Source: DASUAS01 sp963809795 (GTDB taxonomy: Bacteria; Actinomycetota; Acidimicrobiia; IMCC26256; DASPTH01). Taken from it: a DNA stretch of 64,000 nt. Made by a program: the position numbers and the translations under genes. Under the pieces are notes generated by a model that saw only the letters and a list, made by a program, of their open reading frames with translations, ran no database searches and was not told the DNA's origin. The number at the start of each line of letters is the position of its first letter. Position 1 is the stretch's first letter. Positions 27,432 to 36,986 of this stretch are shown one piece after another. Location of the stretch: positions 106,886 to 170,885 of the forward strand of contig CAWELN010000005.1 in the NCBI GenBank assembly GCA_963809795.1, given 5' to 3'.

Positions 27432-28259
27432 TCACGGCCCCACAAGGTGCAGATCGGCGACCAGGGCGGCATGGTCCGAGGGACGTTCGGCGCCCCGTTC
27501 GACGTGGTCGATCCACGTCGTGTCGAGCCGAGACGCGAGCGCATCGTCGACCGCGATGACGTCGAGGCGCATGCCGAGGTTGCGCGAGTAGCCGAGGCCG
27601 TGGTTCCACCACGTGAACCGCCGCGCCCGCGGTCCCCAACGGGCGACGTCGGCGTCGACCAGACCGGTCGCGAAGAGGCGGGCCAGCGCGTCGCGTTCCG
27701 CGGGGGTCACGTGCGTCGACCCGACGAACGCGTCCGGGTGGAACACGTCGCTGTCGGTGGCGGCGATGTTGACGTCGCCGGCGACGACGACCGCGTCACC
27801 CGCGGCCCGCCACTCCTGCACCCGGTCCGTCAACGCGGCGACGAAGGCGAGCTTGTATTCGTAGTGCCAGTGGTCGACGGTGCGCCCGTGGGGCACGTAC
27901 ACCGAGACGAACCGCACCGGAACCGGGAGCTCGACGACCCCGCTGATCACGCGTGGCTCCCGGTCCAGCGCGTCGTCGCCGAAGTCTCCCGACGCGACCA
28001 CGTCACGGATCGGATGCCGGGCGACGATCCCGACGCCGTTGTACGCGCCCCGACCGACGTGCACGCTGCGGTAGCCGCGGTGCTCGAACCGGGCGGCGGC
28101 GTCCGCCGACACCTCCCCGGCCTTGGTCTCCTGCAGGCAGAGCACGTCGGGCGCGACGCGCCCGAGGAAGCGGTCCACCGCCGGGAGCCGGGCCCGCAGC
28201 GAGTTGAGGTTCCACGTCGCGATGCGCAGGCGGTCGGGCGCCGGCCCGGCCGGCGACAT
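27432..28259 (-). CDS. xthA: Exodeoxyribonuclease III family AP endonuclease
   Basis: A 275-residue EEP-fold nuclease: RIATWNLNSLRARL, CLQETKAG (catalytic Glu), VYVPHGRTVDHWHYEYKL, GDVNIAATDSDVFHPDAF (Asp, Asn), TWWNHGLGYSRNLGMRLD and the C-terminal SDHAALV. It cuts at abasic sites in base-excision repair. ATG 28259 is chosen near the usual family start; the frame remains open upstream to GTG 28343 with a basic segment (RLERRRAALAARPG) that would be unusual. The gap to the NAD synthetase is about 100 bp. Confidence 0.9.
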   Translation of the reverse strand: MSPAGPAPDRLRIATWNLNSLRARLPAVDRFLGRVAPDVLCLQETKAGEVSADAAARFEHRGYRSVHVGRGAYNGVGIVARHPIRDVVASGDFGDDALDREPRVISGVVELPVPVRFVSVYVPHGRTVDHWHYEYKLAFVAALTDRVQEWRAAGDAVVVAGDVNIAATDSDVFHPDAFVGSTHVTPAERDALARLFATGLVDADVARWGPRARRFTWWNHGLGYSRNLGMRLDVIAVDDALASRLDTTWIDHVERGAERPSDHAALVADLHLVGP

Positions 28260-28424
28260 GCCCGGCCGGGCGGCCAACGCGGCCCGCCGGCGTTCGAGCC
28301 GGGCCGCCTGCCGGGCGGCGGAATCCGGCGGACGGGCGGGCACCCCGCATGCATACCCGCTCACCTGCTTCGACCGCGGCCCGTAGGGTGGGGCGATCCG
28401 CGTTCCACGACCATGGAGACCGCG

Positions 28425-29180
28425 ATGAGCTTCCACCCGACCCGGGACCGGCTGGCGCCCGACCTCACCGACCGGGAGCAGATCGTGCTCCTCGCCCGCG
28501 CCCTCTGGCACGAGGGGTACGACGACCACCTCGCCGGCCACATCACGGTGAACCAGGGCGACGGCACCCTGCTCTGCAACCCCTGGCTGCTCACCTGGGC
28601 GGAGTTCGGTCCCGAGGACGTCATCCGGATCGACCTCGACGGCAACGTGCTGGAGGGCGACTGGCCCGCGCCCCTCGGCATCCCGCTGCACCTCGAGCTG
28701 CACAAGGCGCGCCCCGGCATCGGCTGGGCCCTCCACCACCACTCCCGCTGGGGCACCGTCTGGTCGGACATGAAGCGGGTGCCCCCGATCCACGACCAGA
28801 CCGGCGCGGGAGGCGGTGGTCAGCTCGTGCTCGTCGACGAGTACGACGGCGGCGTCAGCAACGTGGACGCGGCGGCGAAGGCGGTCGCGCTGATGGGCGA
28901 CGCCGAGCTCGCGTTGCTCGCGCACCACGGCGTGTTCGTGCTCGGTGCCACCGTCAACGCGGTCTACTGGCGGGCGGCGTCGCTCGAGTGGCGGTGTCGG
29001 AACGCCTGGCTGGTCGAGCAGGGCGGTGGCGGACCCGGCGTCCCGCAGATCGTGCACGACACCTTCGGGCGCAGCGACGGCACCCGGTTCGTCGGCTACT
29101 GGGAGACCGCCGTCCGGCGCGAGCTGCGGCGCGATCCCGCGCTGGCGGCGAGCGTCGGCGTGGAGACGGCGAGGTCCTGA
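28425..29180 (+). CDS. Class II aldolase/adducin family protein
   Basis: A 251-residue protein of the class II aldolase group. The metal site is visible in WALHHHSRWG and LLAHHGVFVLG, with DHLAGHITVN near the start. Members are aldolases, epimerases or decarboxylases acting on sugar phosphates or hydroxy acids; the substrate here is unknown. ATG 28425 has GGAG six bases upstream; an ATG at 28413 is less likely. The SDR gene follows after 44 bp. Confidence 0.8.
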   Translation: MSFHPTRDRLAPDLTDREQIVLLARALWHEGYDDHLAGHITVNQGDGTLLCNPWLLTWAEFGPEDVIRIDLDGNVLEGDWPAPLGIPLHLELHKARPGIGWALHHHSRWGTVWSDMKRVPPIHDQTGAGGGGQLVLVDEYDGGVSNVDAAAKAVALMGDAELALLAHHGVFVLGATVNAVYWRAASLEWRCRNAWLVEQGGGGPGVPQIVHDTFGRSDGTRFVGYWETAVRRELRRDPALAASVGVETARS

Positions 29181-29224
29181 CCGGCCCGCTTGCCCGACCC
29201 CGCGCTCCCGATGGAGGCTCGGGG

Positions 29225-30148
29225 ATGATCGCAGGCGAGAAGATCCTCATCACCGGGGTCACCGGTTCGGTCGCCGAACCGCTGGCCCGGTTCCTCGCGA
29301 CCGACAACGACGTCTGGGGCGTCGCGCGGTTCGCGGGCGACGGCGACGGTCGTCGTCAGGCGCTGGAGGACGCCGGCATCACCACCCGGGCCGTCGACCT
29401 CGGCGCGGGCACGTTCGACGACGTGCCGGACGACTTCACCTACGTCCTGCACCTGGCGTGGACGCGCGCCGACTTCGCGCACCTCCCGGACGCCATGCGG
29501 GTCAACGTCGAAGGCACCGGGTTCGTGCTCCAGCACTGCCGGCGGGCCAAGGCGGCGCTGGTCATGTCGAGCACCGCGGTGTACAGCGGCCGCGACGACC
29601 CCTGGTACGCCTACGCCGAGGACGACCCGATCGGCCAGGGCGCGACCGGGCAGACCGCGATGACCAGCCCGACCACCAAGGTGGGCATGGAGTCCGTCGC
29701 CCGCTTCTGCGCCCGGGCGTTCGACCTGCCGGTGGTCATCGCCCGGCTCAGCACGTTCATGGGCACCCCGAACACGTTCCCCGGCTTCCACATCCAGGCG
29801 GTGCTCGGCGGCCACGCGATGGTCGCCCCCCACGATCCCAGCCCGCACAGCCCGATCCACATCGACGACATGAAGGACCAGCTCGAGGCGATCCTCGGGG
29901 TGGCCGCGACGCCGGCGTTCGTCACCAACTGGTGCGGCGACGAGGTCGTCACCGCGCAGGACTGGGTGCGCGACGCGGCCGCGCTCTCCGGCAAGGAGGG
30001 GAAGCTCGTCATCGGCCCAGCCGTGCCCGGTGCGCCCGCGGGCTCGGTCTCGGACCCGACCCGGCGCCGATCGATCACCGGCCCGTGCCGCACCGACTTC
30101 GCCCAGGCGTTCCGGGAGCTCTACGACACGATCACCGCCGCCGGCTAG
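29225..30148 (+). CDS. Extended SDR/NAD-dependent epimerase family, catalytic Tyr not evident
   Basis: A 307-residue Rossmann protein with ILITGVTGSVAEPL and LVMSSTAVYSG. In extended SDRs a YxxxK follows; here the lysine lies in TSPTTKVGMES, so the tyrosine four residues before it appears to be Ser. Catalysis may therefore differ or be lost, unless my alignment is off. The C-terminal part has VTNWCGDEVVTAQDWV typical of the family's substrate region. It ends overlapping the convergent acyl-CoA ligase by 4 bp. Confidence 0.78.
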   Translation: MIAGEKILITGVTGSVAEPLARFLATDNDVWGVARFAGDGDGRRQALEDAGITTRAVDLGAGTFDDVPDDFTYVLHLAWTRADFAHLPDAMRVNVEGTGFVLQHCRRAKAALVMSSTAVYSGRDDPWYAYAEDDPIGQGATGQTAMTSPTTKVGMESVARFCARAFDLPVVIARLSTFMGTPNTFPGFHIQAVLGGHAMVAPHDPSPHSPIHIDDMKDQLEAILGVAATPAFVTNWCGDEVVTAQDWVRDAAALSGKEGKLVIGPAVPGAPAGSVSDPTRRRSITGPCRTDFAQAFRELYDTITAAG

Positions 30149-31737
30149 CTGGGACGAGCGGGCTCCCGGAGCGTCTCGGGACCGAACAGCCGCTGCAAGG
30201 CCGCCTTGTCGACCTTGCCGGTGGCCGCCATGGGCACCTCGTCGTCGGCGACGAGCCGCCAGTGCGTCGGCACCTTGAACGCGCTGAGCCGGGCCCGGGC
30301 TTCGTGGTCGAGCTCGTCGACGCCGAGCGCGCCGTCGGGCGCCACGATCACCGCGGCCGCGACCGCGGCGCTGCCGTCGTGCACGACGTCGACGACGTAG
30401 GCGCGCCGGACACCTCTGATGCTGTGCAACGCGCGCTCGACCTCGCTCGGATAGACGGTCGCGCCGCGCACCTTGAACATGTCGTCGCGCCGGCCGGTGA
30501 GGTACAGGTAGCCGTCGGCGTCGAGCCGACCCAGGTCGCCGGTCGGGTAGAACTCGTCGGCGGTGAAGACGTCGGTGCGCGGGCGGCCGCAGATCCCGCG
30601 CATGAGGTTCGGGCCGCGGAGCTGGATCTCGCCCAGCGCGTCGGGACCGAGGGGCGTGCCGGTGTCGACGTCGACGATGCGGATCTCGATCCCCGCGAAG
30701 GCGCGACCACAGCTCCCCTCCTTGCCCGGCGGGAGCGGCTGGTCGAGGCGGTCACCGCAGTACGGGCCGAACGACTCGGTCATGCCGAGGAGGTTCGCCC
30801 GCGCCCGGGCCGGCACGCGGCGCTCGGCCGGGAGGACGGCGTCGAGGCTGCCGGGGCGCAGCGAGTCGAGATCGGCGTCGGCGAACCGAGGATCCCGGGC
30901 CAGCGCCGCCGCCTGGTCGGGCCAACCCCGGAACAGCGTGACCCGCTCCCGTTCGAGGAACGCCAGCGTGCGCGCCGGTTCGGGCACCGCTTCGGTGAGC
31001 AGCGTGGCCCCGGCGACCAGCGCCGACAGCAGGCCGGTCCCGAAGCCGCCCACCCAGAAGAACGGCATCGGGATGTAGAGGCGGTCGTCGCCACCGAGAC
31101 GCCGCACCTCGAGCCCGGCCTCGGTGGCACCCAGCGCGCCGCCGTGGGTGTGGATCACGCCCTTCGGACGGCCCCGGCTGCCCGACGTGAAGATGATCGC
31201 GAGGTCGTCGGCGGGCCGGATCGCCACGTCGCGCGCGTCGACCGCCTCCCGGTCGACGTCGTCGTCGGTCGGGACCCGCCGATCGGCTTCCCACTCGGCG
31301 ATCGAACGGAGCCGGGGCAACGCGTCGACGAAGAGCCCGGTCCCGGGGACGAGGTCCGCGGAGATGAGCGCGAGGTCGGCGAGGTAGTCGCGACCGCGGA
31401 ACGTCGGGACCACCACGAGGTGCTCGACCCCCGCGGTGTGGAGCTGGGCCGCGAGCTCCGGCGGCCGCAACAACGTGCTCAACGGCACGACGGTGCCACC
31501 GGCGCGCGCGGCGCCGAGCGCGACCACCGGCCACGCGGTGCCGTTGGGCATGAGCACACCGACGCGGGTGCCCTTGCCCACGCCCGCCGCCGCGAACCGC
31601 GACGCCACCACCGCGGTCTCCCGGTCGAGCTCGCCGTACGTCAGCACGTCGTCGTCGGTGACCACGAACGGCTTCTCGGGGTGCTCGACGGCCCGGCGCC
31701 GCACCAACGCGGGCACGGTGAGGCGCTCAGCGCTCAT
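30145..31737 (-). CDS. AMP-forming acyl-CoA ligase
   Basis: A 530-residue ANL ligase. IIFTSGSRGRPKGVIHTH is the P-loop, LLGMTESFGPYCGD the adenylate motif, GDLGRLDADGYLYLTGRRDDMFKVRG the hinge, and ATGKVDKAAL the catalytic lysine region. It is the last gene of the eleven-gene minus-strand run; its start lies inside the previous gene's end (11-bp overlap). It closely resembles its upstream neighbour (31727-33292), so the two may activate related acids or be a duplication. The substrate is probably an aromatic or cyclic acid rather than a standard fatty acid, by context. Confidence 0.9.
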   Translation of the reverse strand: MSAERLTVPALVRRRAVEHPEKPFVVTDDDVLTYGELDRETAVVASRFAAAGVGKGTRVGVLMPNGTAWPVVALGAARAGGTVVPLSTLLRPPELAAQLHTAGVEHLVVVPTFRGRDYLADLALISADLVPGTGLFVDALPRLRSIAEWEADRRVPTDDDVDREAVDARDVAIRPADDLAIIFTSGSRGRPKGVIHTHGGALGATEAGLEVRRLGGDDRLYIPMPFFWVGGFGTGLLSALVAGATLLTEAVPEPARTLAFLERERVTLFRGWPDQAAALARDPRFADADLDSLRPGSLDAVLPAERRVPARARANLLGMTESFGPYCGDRLDQPLPPGKEGSCGRAFAGIEIRIVDVDTGTPLGPDALGEIQLRGPNLMRGICGRPRTDVFTADEFYPTGDLGRLDADGYLYLTGRRDDMFKVRGATVYPSEVERALHSIRGVRRAYVVDVVHDGSAAVAAAVIVAPDGALGVDELDHEARARLSAFKVPTHWRLVADDEVPMAATGKVDKAALQRLFGPETLREPARPS

Positions 31738-33292
31738 CGAACCGCTCGATGATCCCGCGCTGGTCGGGCTTGCCGGTCGACAGCATGGGCAGCTCGTCGG
31801 GCCCGAGGACGAGGAAGCGCCGCGGCACCTTGTACGCCGAGAGCCGGGCGCGCAGGTCCTGGCGGACCTGTTCGAGGTCGGGGGCGTCGTCCGGTTCGGC
31901 GAGGACGACGGCGCCGACGACCTGGCCCCGCTCGGCGTCGGGAAGCCCGAGCACCAGCGCACCGAGACCTCCGGTGACCTCGCGCAGCGCGGCCTCGACC
32001 TCGCGCGGGGACACGTTGGCACCCGCGGTCTTGATCATGTCGCCGCGCCGGCCCAGGAAGTAGAAGTAGCCGTCGTCGTCGACGCGGAAGAGGTCGCCGG
32101 TCCGGTACCAGCCGTCGGCGGTGAACACCTCGGCGCGCTCGCGGCCGTAGTAGCCCTCCATCAGGGAGGGGCCCCGGAACCAGAGCTCACCCACCACCCC
32201 CGGCGCGACGTCGTCGAGGCTGTCGGGGTCGACCACCCGGGCGTCGAGCCCGGGCACCGGCCGGCCGAACGAGCCGCGCCGGCCTTCGGGCTGGTCGGTC
32301 TCGTCCGGATCCATCAGGCACACGCTGGCGGTCTCGGTCGTGCCGAGCATGTTGTGCCGGAGCTCCGGGTCCGCGGGCCGGATGGCGTCGGGGAGCAGCG
32401 GGTGGAGGTTCCCACCACGGATCGACGAGAAGTCGCGCGTGGGGAAGCTCGGGTGCGCGACCAGTGCGGCGATCGACGCGACGAACCCGTTGGTGAGCTC
32501 GGGTCGTTCGCGCTCGATGAAGTCGAGCGTCTCGGCCGGGTCGAGCGAGGCCGAGCACAGGAGGGTGGCACCGGCGACGAGCACGCCGACGATGTTGTAG
32601 GCGAGCCCACCGACCCAGAACATGGGCGAGTTGGAGAACAGGCGCACCCCCGGGGCGAGGCCGCGCAGCCGGTTCAGGCTCTCGAGGTGGCCGAGGAGCG
32701 ACCCGTGCTGGTGCAGCACGCCCTTCGGGGCGCTGGTCGAACCCGAGGTGTGCACGATGACCATCCGGTCGTCCGGGGTGACGTCGTCCTCGGCCGCGTC
32801 GAGCACCGCGTCCGGCACCCGGACGGCGAGCGCCGCCAGCGTGCCGAACCCCTCCTCCAGCCAGACGTGCCGCAGGAACGGCACCGTCGGCGACGGCGCG
32901 CGCGCCACGTCCTCGCCCAACGCGTCGTGCAGCCCGGCCACGTAGTCGTTGCCGCGGTACGCGGGCACACCGAGCAGCAGGTCGACGTCGGCGCGGGCGA
33001 GCAGGTCACGCAGCTCGATCGGCGTCGAGAAGGTGCTGATGGGCACCGCGATCGCGCCGACGCGCGCGGTCGCCAGCCACGCCACGACGAAGTCGAGGCC
33101 GGTCGGGTACAGCAGGCCGATCCGGCTGCCGCGACCCGCGCCCGCCGCCAGCAGCCCGCGCGCCAACACCCGGCTGCGGCGTTCGGCGTCGGCATAGGTG
33201 AGGCGGGCGTCGTCGCAGACGACGTAGTCGGCGTCGGGACGCTCGGCGACGCGCGCGCGCAGGACGCGGCTGACCGTGGTGGGGGTGCTCAT
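31727..33292 (-). CDS. AMP-forming acyl-CoA ligase
   Basis: A 521-residue ANL ligase: IVHTSGSTSAPKGVLHQH, NMLGTTETASVCLMDP, GDLFRVDDDGYFYFLGRRGDMIKTAG, and LSTGKPDQRGI at the C-terminal lysine. It starts at ATG 33292 overlapping the thioesterase stop in an ATGA, and ends 11 bp inside the next ligase. Sequence parallels with 30145-31737 (SNSPMFWVGG versus IPMPFFWVGG) suggest tandem duplication. It belongs to the eleven-gene catabolic run. Confidence 0.9.
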   Translation of the reverse strand: MSTPTTVSRVLRARVAERPDADYVVCDDARLTYADAERRSRVLARGLLAAGAGRGSRIGLLYPTGLDFVVAWLATARVGAIAVPISTFSTPIELRDLLARADVDLLLGVPAYRGNDYVAGLHDALGEDVARAPSPTVPFLRHVWLEEGFGTLAALAVRVPDAVLDAAEDDVTPDDRMVIVHTSGSTSAPKGVLHQHGSLLGHLESLNRLRGLAPGVRLFSNSPMFWVGGLAYNIVGVLVAGATLLCSASLDPAETLDFIERERPELTNGFVASIAALVAHPSFPTRDFSSIRGGNLHPLLPDAIRPADPELRHNMLGTTETASVCLMDPDETDQPEGRRGSFGRPVPGLDARVVDPDSLDDVAPGVVGELWFRGPSLMEGYYGRERAEVFTADGWYRTGDLFRVDDDGYFYFLGRRGDMIKTAGANVSPREVEAALREVTGGLGALVLGLPDAERGQVVGAVVLAEPDDAPDLEQVRQDLRARLSAYKVPRRFLVLGPDELPMLSTGKPDQRGIIERFDER

Positions 33293-33927
33293 GCGCGGCG
33301 GGGGGAGACCGCAGGGAGCGCGGCGCGGTCCCCCAGGGCGGCGCGCATCTCCGCTTCGCACACCACCGTGCCGTCGCGCTCGAGTCGCGCCTGCGAGTGG
33401 ATCCGGCTGCCCTCGATGGTGCGCTCGGCGTGCACGACGAGGGGTGTGACCAGCGGCGTCGGCCGTCGGAACCGGAGCGAGAGCTCGGCCGTCTTGCCCG
33501 CCTGGCCGAGATCGCAATTGAGCTGCTGGAGCACGCAGTCGAAGAACACCGCGAGGAAGCCGCCGTGCACGATCCCGGGCGGTCCCTCGTAGCAGACCGG
33601 GAACTCGACCGTCCCCCGGCCAGTGCTGCCGTCGGCGTCGACCGCGAACTCGTAGCGCGGGAAGCACGGGTTGTACTCACCGATGTCGCGCGAGTGGTCG
33701 ACGTACACCCGTTGGTCCTCGGTGGGGTGGTCGCCGACGCGGGGCGCGGGATCGGCCGGCGCGCCGAGGGCGAGCCGGGCCTGCGCGTCGCGCAGCACCC
33801 GGGTCACCTCCTCGAGCTCCGGGCTGGTCCGCTCGAGCGACAGGACGGTGCTCGTGAGGTCGCGCAGCACCTCCGCGAGCTCGACGACCGCGGGCAGGGG
33901 CGCCTCCCCGAAGGTCCACGGCTCCAT
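33289..33927 (-). CDS. Hotdog-fold thioesterase
   Basis: A 212-residue protein with an N-terminal helical 90 residues and a C-terminal 4HBT domain: PPGIVHGGFLAVFFDCVLQQ is the active helix, and AELSLRFRRPTPL the following strand. It is a relative of 18467-19117. In this operon it would release the CoA from a dead-end or final acyl-CoA. ATG 33927 lies 2 bp after the upstream ligase stop (33930). Confidence 0.82.
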   Translation of the reverse strand: MEPWTFGEAPLPAVVELAEVLRDLTSTVLSLERTSPELEEVTRVLRDAQARLALGAPADPAPRVGDHPTEDQRVYVDHSRDIGEYNPCFPRYEFAVDADGSTGRGTVEFPVCYEGPPGIVHGGFLAVFFDCVLQQLNCDLGQAGKTAELSLRFRRPTPLVTPLVVHAERTIEGSRIHSQARLERDGTVVCEAEMRAALGDRAALPAVSPRRA

Positions 33928-33929
33928 CG

Positions 33930-35423
33930 TCACGGCCCCACCGCGGCGGCCTCGACGTCGAACATCGCCCGCACCGCGGCGAGATCGGCCTTGCCCGAGG
34001 CGGTGCGCGGCAGCGCGTCGACCACGGTGACGGCGACCGGGACCTCGTACCGGGCGAGGTGCCTGCCCGCCTCCGCCAGCAGGGCCTCCTCGTCGATGTC
34101 GTGTCCGGGCCGCCGCTCGATCGCCGCCACCGGCACCGCACCGAGACGGGCGTCCGGGACCCCGACGACCGCGGCCTCCACCACCGCCGCATCCCGCTCG
34201 AGCGCGGCGCGCACCACCTCGGGCTGCACCTTGTAGCCGCCGCGGAGGATGGTCTGGTCGGACCGGCCCACGATCCAGAGGAACCCGTCGGCGTCGACGC
34301 GGGCGAGGTCGGTGGTGCGCACCCACTCGTCGGTCCCGAGCTGGGCGGCGCGGACCTCGAGCAACCCGACCGCATCGGTGCCGAGGTCGGTGCCGCGGTC
34401 GGGATCGACGATGCGCAGCGAGCAGCCGGCGTGCGCGCGTCCGACGCTGCCCCGCTTCGCCACCGCGTACTGCTGGTGGTCGGCCAGGTTCCATCCCGCT
34501 ACGCCACCACCGAACTCGGTGGCGCCGTAGGACGTGAGCACGGGGACGCCGTAGCGCGCGGTGAAGGCGTCGGCGAGATCGGGGTCGAGCGGCGCGGTGC
34601 CCGACACCACCGAGCGCACGCTGTCGAAGACGTCGCGGTCGACGTCGGCGTCGAGCACCATCCGCAGCGCGGTCGGGACGAGGCTCACCGTCTTCGGGCG
34701 GTGCTCGCGCACCGCCCGCACCCAGCCGTCGACGCTGAAGCGCTCGAGCAACGCGATGCGGCGCCCGTCGAGCACCGCCTGCACGACGCGGAAGACGCCG
34801 CTCACGTGCACGAGCGGCGCGTTCACGATGACCACGCCCGTGCGCAGCCGGAGCTCGGACCCGGTCCCCGTCTCGTAGTGCTTGGCACCGCGCATCACCA
34901 GCTCGAGCATCTCGTAGCGCAGGTCGATGCGCTTCGGCGGCCCGGTGGTGCCGCTGGTGAGCATGCGCACCGCGACCCCGGGCGCGGTTGCCGTGGTGGA
35001 CGCACCCGATCCGCCCAGGAGGTCGATGGGCGACCCGAGCGCGCCCAGCGCGCCGCGCGCGGTCGACGGCAGCTCGTCGCCCGGGACGAGGGCGAGGTCG
35101 TCGGCCGCACCGAGCAGCAGGGGCAGCCCGAGCGACGGCAGGTCGGCACGCAGCCGCTCGGCGCCGAGGAGCGGGTTCACCGTGACCACGCAGGCGCCGG
35201 CGCGCAGGAGACCGACGAACGCGGCCAGCGCGGCGGGCCGGTTGCGCACCATGAGCCCGACGGGCGAGCCGGCGCCGAGGCCCGTCGCCCGCAGCGCGGC
35301 GTCGACCGCGTCGGCGGCGGACGCCAGCTCCCCCCACGTCGACCACGCGCCGTCGAACTCCACCGTGGGCGCGGCCGGATCGAGCGCCAGCACCGCGTGG
35401 AGGCGCTCCGAGAGGGTGTTCAC
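33930..35423 (-). CDS. AMP-forming acyl-CoA ligase
   Basis: A 497-residue ANL ligase more divergent than its two operon relatives: MLTSGTTGPPKRIDL is the P-loop (the usual Lys-Gly is Lys-Arg), SYGATEFGGG the adenylate motif, VGRSDQTILRGGYKVQPE the hinge, and TASGKADLAAV the lysine region. GTG 35423 overlaps the crotonase stop (GTGA). Three different ligases in a single run suggest that several carboxylates arise along the pathway. Confidence 0.88.
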   Translation of the reverse strand: MNTLSERLHAVLALDPAAPTVEFDGAWSTWGELASAADAVDAALRATGLGAGSPVGLMVRNRPAALAAFVGLLRAGACVVTVNPLLGAERLRADLPSLGLPLLLGAADDLALVPGDELPSTARGALGALGSPIDLLGGSGASTTATAPGVAVRMLTSGTTGPPKRIDLRYEMLELVMRGAKHYETGTGSELRLRTGVVIVNAPLVHVSGVFRVVQAVLDGRRIALLERFSVDGWVRAVREHRPKTVSLVPTALRMVLDADVDRDVFDSVRSVVSGTAPLDPDLADAFTARYGVPVLTSYGATEFGGGVAGWNLADHQQYAVAKRGSVGRAHAGCSLRIVDPDRGTDLGTDAVGLLEVRAAQLGTDEWVRTTDLARVDADGFLWIVGRSDQTILRGGYKVQPEVVRAALERDAAVVEAAVVGVPDARLGAVPVAAIERRPGHDIDEEALLAEAGRHLARYEVPVAVTVVDALPRTASGKADLAAVRAMFDVEAAAVGP

Positions 35424-36211
35424 CGCACCCTCGGCGTTGGAGTTCGAAGGACGCCGGTGCGCTCGATCTCGGCGGCGCCGATCGGGTTGCCGAGGCGCGT
35501 GTACATCAGACCCTGCTCCATCGCGGCGCGGTACGGCTTGTCGAGGGACTCCCAGATCGCGCGCACCGTGCCCTGGGTCGCCACGGCCGGGTACGACGCG
35601 ATGAGCCGGGCCAGGTCGTGCGCGTGCGGCCAGAGCTCGTCCCGGCCCACCACCTCGGTGACGAGACCGAGCCGCAGCGCGGTCTCGGCCGACACGCGCT
35701 CGGCGTTGCCGGTCAGGGCCATGCGGAGCGTGTCGCCGAGCCCGATGCGCCGCATCAACCCGATCGGTTCGATGGCCGACACGAAGCCGTACGTCACGTG
35801 GGAGTCGAAGAACGTCGCGTCGTCGGAGCAGATCACGACGTCGGCCTCGTTGAGGAAGTAGAACGCCCCCGCGGTGCAGATCCCGTGCACCGCGCACACC
35901 ACCGGCTTCCACAGCTTCTGCCACTTCGGGCTGAGGTACTCGCCCGGGTCGAGGTGGTTCCACACGAGGTCGGGTTGGCCGAAGCTCTGCTTGGTGTCGA
36001 GCCCGGCGGAGAACGCGCGGTCGCCGGCGGCCCGCACGACGACCGCGTTGACCGTGTCGTCGGCCTTGATCACGTGCCACGCGTCGCGGATCTCTTCGCA
36101 CATCTGCCGGTCGAACGCGTTGAGCGCCTCCGGGCGGTCGAGGGTGACGGTCGCGACGCGCGCGTCGGCGTCGACCTCGTACCGGATCGTCTCGTACGCG
36201 GACGGGGTCAT
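35420..36211 (-). CDS. Enoyl-CoA hydratase/isomerase family protein
   Basis: A 263-residue crotonase of the same subgroup as 6288-7067: AFSAGLDTKQ, VHGICTAGAFYF, DDATFFDSHVTYGF, and a tail YTRLGNP. The canonical second glutamate is missing, as in its paralogue. It overlaps the SDR stop (ATGA) and the next ligase start (GTGA), so it is tightly coupled in the eleven-gene run. Hydratase, isomerase or C-C hydrolase activity are all possible. Confidence 0.85.
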   Translation of the reverse strand: MTPSAYETIRYEVDADARVATVTLDRPEALNAFDRQMCEEIRDAWHVIKADDTVNAVVVRAAGDRAFSAGLDTKQSFGQPDLVWNHLDPGEYLSPKWQKLWKPVVCAVHGICTAGAFYFLNEADVVICSDDATFFDSHVTYGFVSAIEPIGLMRRIGLGDTLRMALTGNAERVSAETALRLGLVTEVVGRDELWPHAHDLARLIASYPAVATQGTVRAIWESLDKPYRAAMEQGLMYTRLGNPIGAAEIERTGVLRTPTPRVR

Positions 36212-36986
36212 CGCACCACGTACGCGCCGTCGACGATGATCTCCTGCCCGGTGACGTATCCCGCCTCGGCGCTGGCCAGGTAGACGATCGCGTTGGCGAT
36301 GTCGTCCACCGAGCCGAGCCGCTTGGTCGGCATGAGGCGGGCCCAGCCCTGGATGCGCGCCTCCTGGGCCTCCTCGTCGAGCCCGAGGCGCTCGCCGGTC
36401 GTCATGGGGGTGCGCATGAAACCGGGCGACACGCAGTTGACGCGGACGTTGCGGGCGGCGAGCTCGCGCCGCGACGTGTCGGGTGTAGCTCAGGATCCCG
36501 CCCTTCGCGGCCGCGTAGGCGGCGCCGCCCACGCACACGGAGGCCGCGATCGACGCCACGTTCACGATCGAGCCGCCTCTCGCCTCGCGGATCACCGGGA
36601 TGGCGGCCTTCGAGCACACGTACACGCTCCGCAGGTTCACGCGGCAGGAGCCGGTCCCACGTCTCCTCGGTCGTGTCCCAGGTGTCACGATCGTCGCCCT
36701 GCACGATGCCGGCGTTGTTGACGAGCACGTCGAGGCGCCCGAACTCCCCGGTCGCGGTGGTCACCGCCTCCTGCGCGACCTCGAGCGTCGAGACGTCGCC
36801 GACCACGAGGCGCGCGTCGGTCCCCGCGGCGCGGACCTCGTCGACGACGACGGCGCCGCGTGGCTCGTCGAGGTCGACGATGACCACCCGCGCCCCCTCC
36901 TCGGCGAAGCGGTTCGCGGTCGCCCGCCCGAACCCGGACGCGGCGCCGGTCACGATGCCGACCTGGCCGTCGAGCCGGCCGCTCAC
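36208..36986 (-). CDS. SDR-family oxidoreductase, two frame breaks
   Basis: A classical SDR from GTG 36986: GIVTGAASGFGRA (cofactor), LVNNAG, SIVNVASIAAS (Ser), AYAAAKGG (Tyr, Lys) and the C-terminal TGQEIIVDGAYVV. Frame breaks lie near 36645 (before VNLRSVYVCSKAA) and near 36475 (before RELAARNVRVNC). Joined, it is about 259 residues, normal for the family. It overlaps its neighbours at both ends in GTGA/ATGA pairs. The breaks are probably sequence errors. Confidence 0.8.
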
